From: Archangium sp.
GTDB taxonomy: Bacteria; Myxococcota; Myxococcia; Myxococcales; Myxococcaceae
Assembly (NCBI GenBank): GCA_016793585.1
Contig: JAEUJR010000736.1
Coordinates: 1 to 5,925 of the forward strand
DNA length: 5,925 nt
Direction: 5' to 3'
The notes beneath the pieces are model-generated. The model was not told where the DNA came from. It made no database searches and saw only the letters and a list, made by a program, of their open reading frames with translations. Numbering within the stretch: the stretch's first letter is position 1; each line of letters starts with the position of its first letter. Shown in pieces: positions 5,543 through 5,925 of this stretch. A program made the position numbers and the translations under genes.

Positions 5543-5925
5543 TCACCGCTCGCGAAGCGCGGTCAGCACCTGCTCGGCCACGGCCCTCGACGACGCGGGG
5601 TTCTGGCCCGTCACCAGCTTGCCGTCGCGCACCGCGTGCGGCTGCCACCTCGGAGCGCGCTCGAAGCGGCCGCCCAGCTCGACCAGCCGGCTCTCGAGCA
5701 GGAACGGCACCACCTTCGTGAGCCCCACCGCGGCTTCCTCTTCGTTGGTGAACGCGGTGAAGCGCCGGCCCTTCACGATGGGCTGGCCCTTCGCGTCCTT
5801 CACGTTCACGAGCGCGGCCGGGCCGTGGCACACCGCAGCGACCACCGTGCCCTGCTGCCACGCGCTCGACAGCGCCGCGGCGACGTCAGGGCTCGCCGGC
5901 AGGTCCCACATGGTGCCGTGCCCGC
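5543..5925 (-). CDS. DJ-1/PfpI family protein, Hsp31-like (5' part outside window)
   Basis: The visible part is 127 codons ending at TGA 5545-5543. The frame continues to the right edge and reads GHGTMWDLP there, the family's conserved GGHG(x)MWD-type motif, so the Met at 5911 is internal and the true start lies outside. Counting from that Met, the nucleophile elbow AVCHGPAAL places the catalytic Cys at position 28 with His at 29. TNEEE (55-59) should supply the acidic partner, and TGQNPAS is another family hallmark. Full-length relatives have about 220-240 residues, so roughly the C-terminal half is seen. Hsp31-type members are reported as stress chaperones and glutathione-independent glyoxalases, with a contested deglycase role; here a cytosolic stress or methylglyoxal role is inference. 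Its stop lies 6 bases from the end of the second, convergent tRNA-like gene, and it is co-oriented with the exporter but over 340 bases from it. Confidence 0.9.
   Translation of the reverse strand, partial: GHGTMWDLPASPDVAAALSSAWQQGTVVAAVCHGPAALVNVKDAKGQPIVKGRRFTAFTNEEEAAVGLTKVVPFLLESRLVELGGRFERAPRWQPHAVRDGKLVTGQNPASSRAVAEQVLTALRER

Noticed and set aside
5909..5911. ATG at 5911 as start of the DJ-1-like gene
   Set aside because: The frame continues upstream with the conserved GHGT residues, so this Met lies inside the family motif.
1..5925. CRISPR arrays, insertion sequences, attachment repeats
   Set aside because: No regularly spaced repeats, no transposase or integrase, and no direct repeat flanking the tRNA-like genes were seen.

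Overview
The window is very GC-rich, with coding bias toward GTC/CTC/TCG/GAC/GAG codons. It carries a large TPR-DUF3857-transglutaminase protein and a stand-alone receiver. Together these point to a myxobacterium or a relative (Myxococcota). That placement is inferred from composition and gene types only; no phylogenetic marker is present.

Layout, left to right. (1) 1-2802, minus strand: the 5' 934 codons of a large multidomain protein (hydrophobic N-terminus, beta-sandwich-like segment, TPR array, DUF3857, start of a transglutaminase core with its Cys). It runs off the left edge. (2) 2803-3010: a divergent intergenic region with two consecutive hairpins. The second is a near-ideal intrinsic terminator reading rightward, although no rightward gene lies before it, so it suggests a small RNA or a leader with premature termination. 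(3) 3011-3376, plus strand: a single-domain response-regulator receiver. (4) 3381-5198, minus strand: a complete half-size ABC exporter whose ATPase domain resembles lantibiotic exporters (NisT/SpaT type). It meets the receiver gene tail to tail, 4 bases apart. (5) 5199-5542: an intergenic region with an 11-bp inverted repeat and, on the plus strand, two tandem tRNA-like genes 14 bases apart. (6) 5543-5925, minus strand: the 3' part of a DJ-1/PfpI (Hsp31-like) gene, cut by the right edge.

The most unusual content is the tandem tRNA-like pair at 5382-5449 and 5464-5536. Both have a fully paired 7-bp acceptor stem, a perfect 5-bp T stem and a canonical TTCGANT T loop, but neither has a normal D arm. 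In both, a 4-bp D-like stem can start directly after the acceptor stem, with a tiny loop beginning TGGA, a 2-nt linker and a 6-bp anticodon stem. The first has anticodon UGC, U33, a G3:U70 pair and A73, the alanine tRNA signature. The second has a loop with C33 and formal anticodon GCG. Neither encodes CCA.

No single pathway links all the genes. The exporter and the DJ-1-like gene share a strand but are separated by about 340 bases holding the tRNA-like genes on the other strand, so they are probably separate transcription units. A link between the tRNA-like RNAs and the lantibiotic-type exporter (for example aminoacyl-tRNA-dependent peptide modification) is speculation; no precursor peptide or modifying enzyme is visible.
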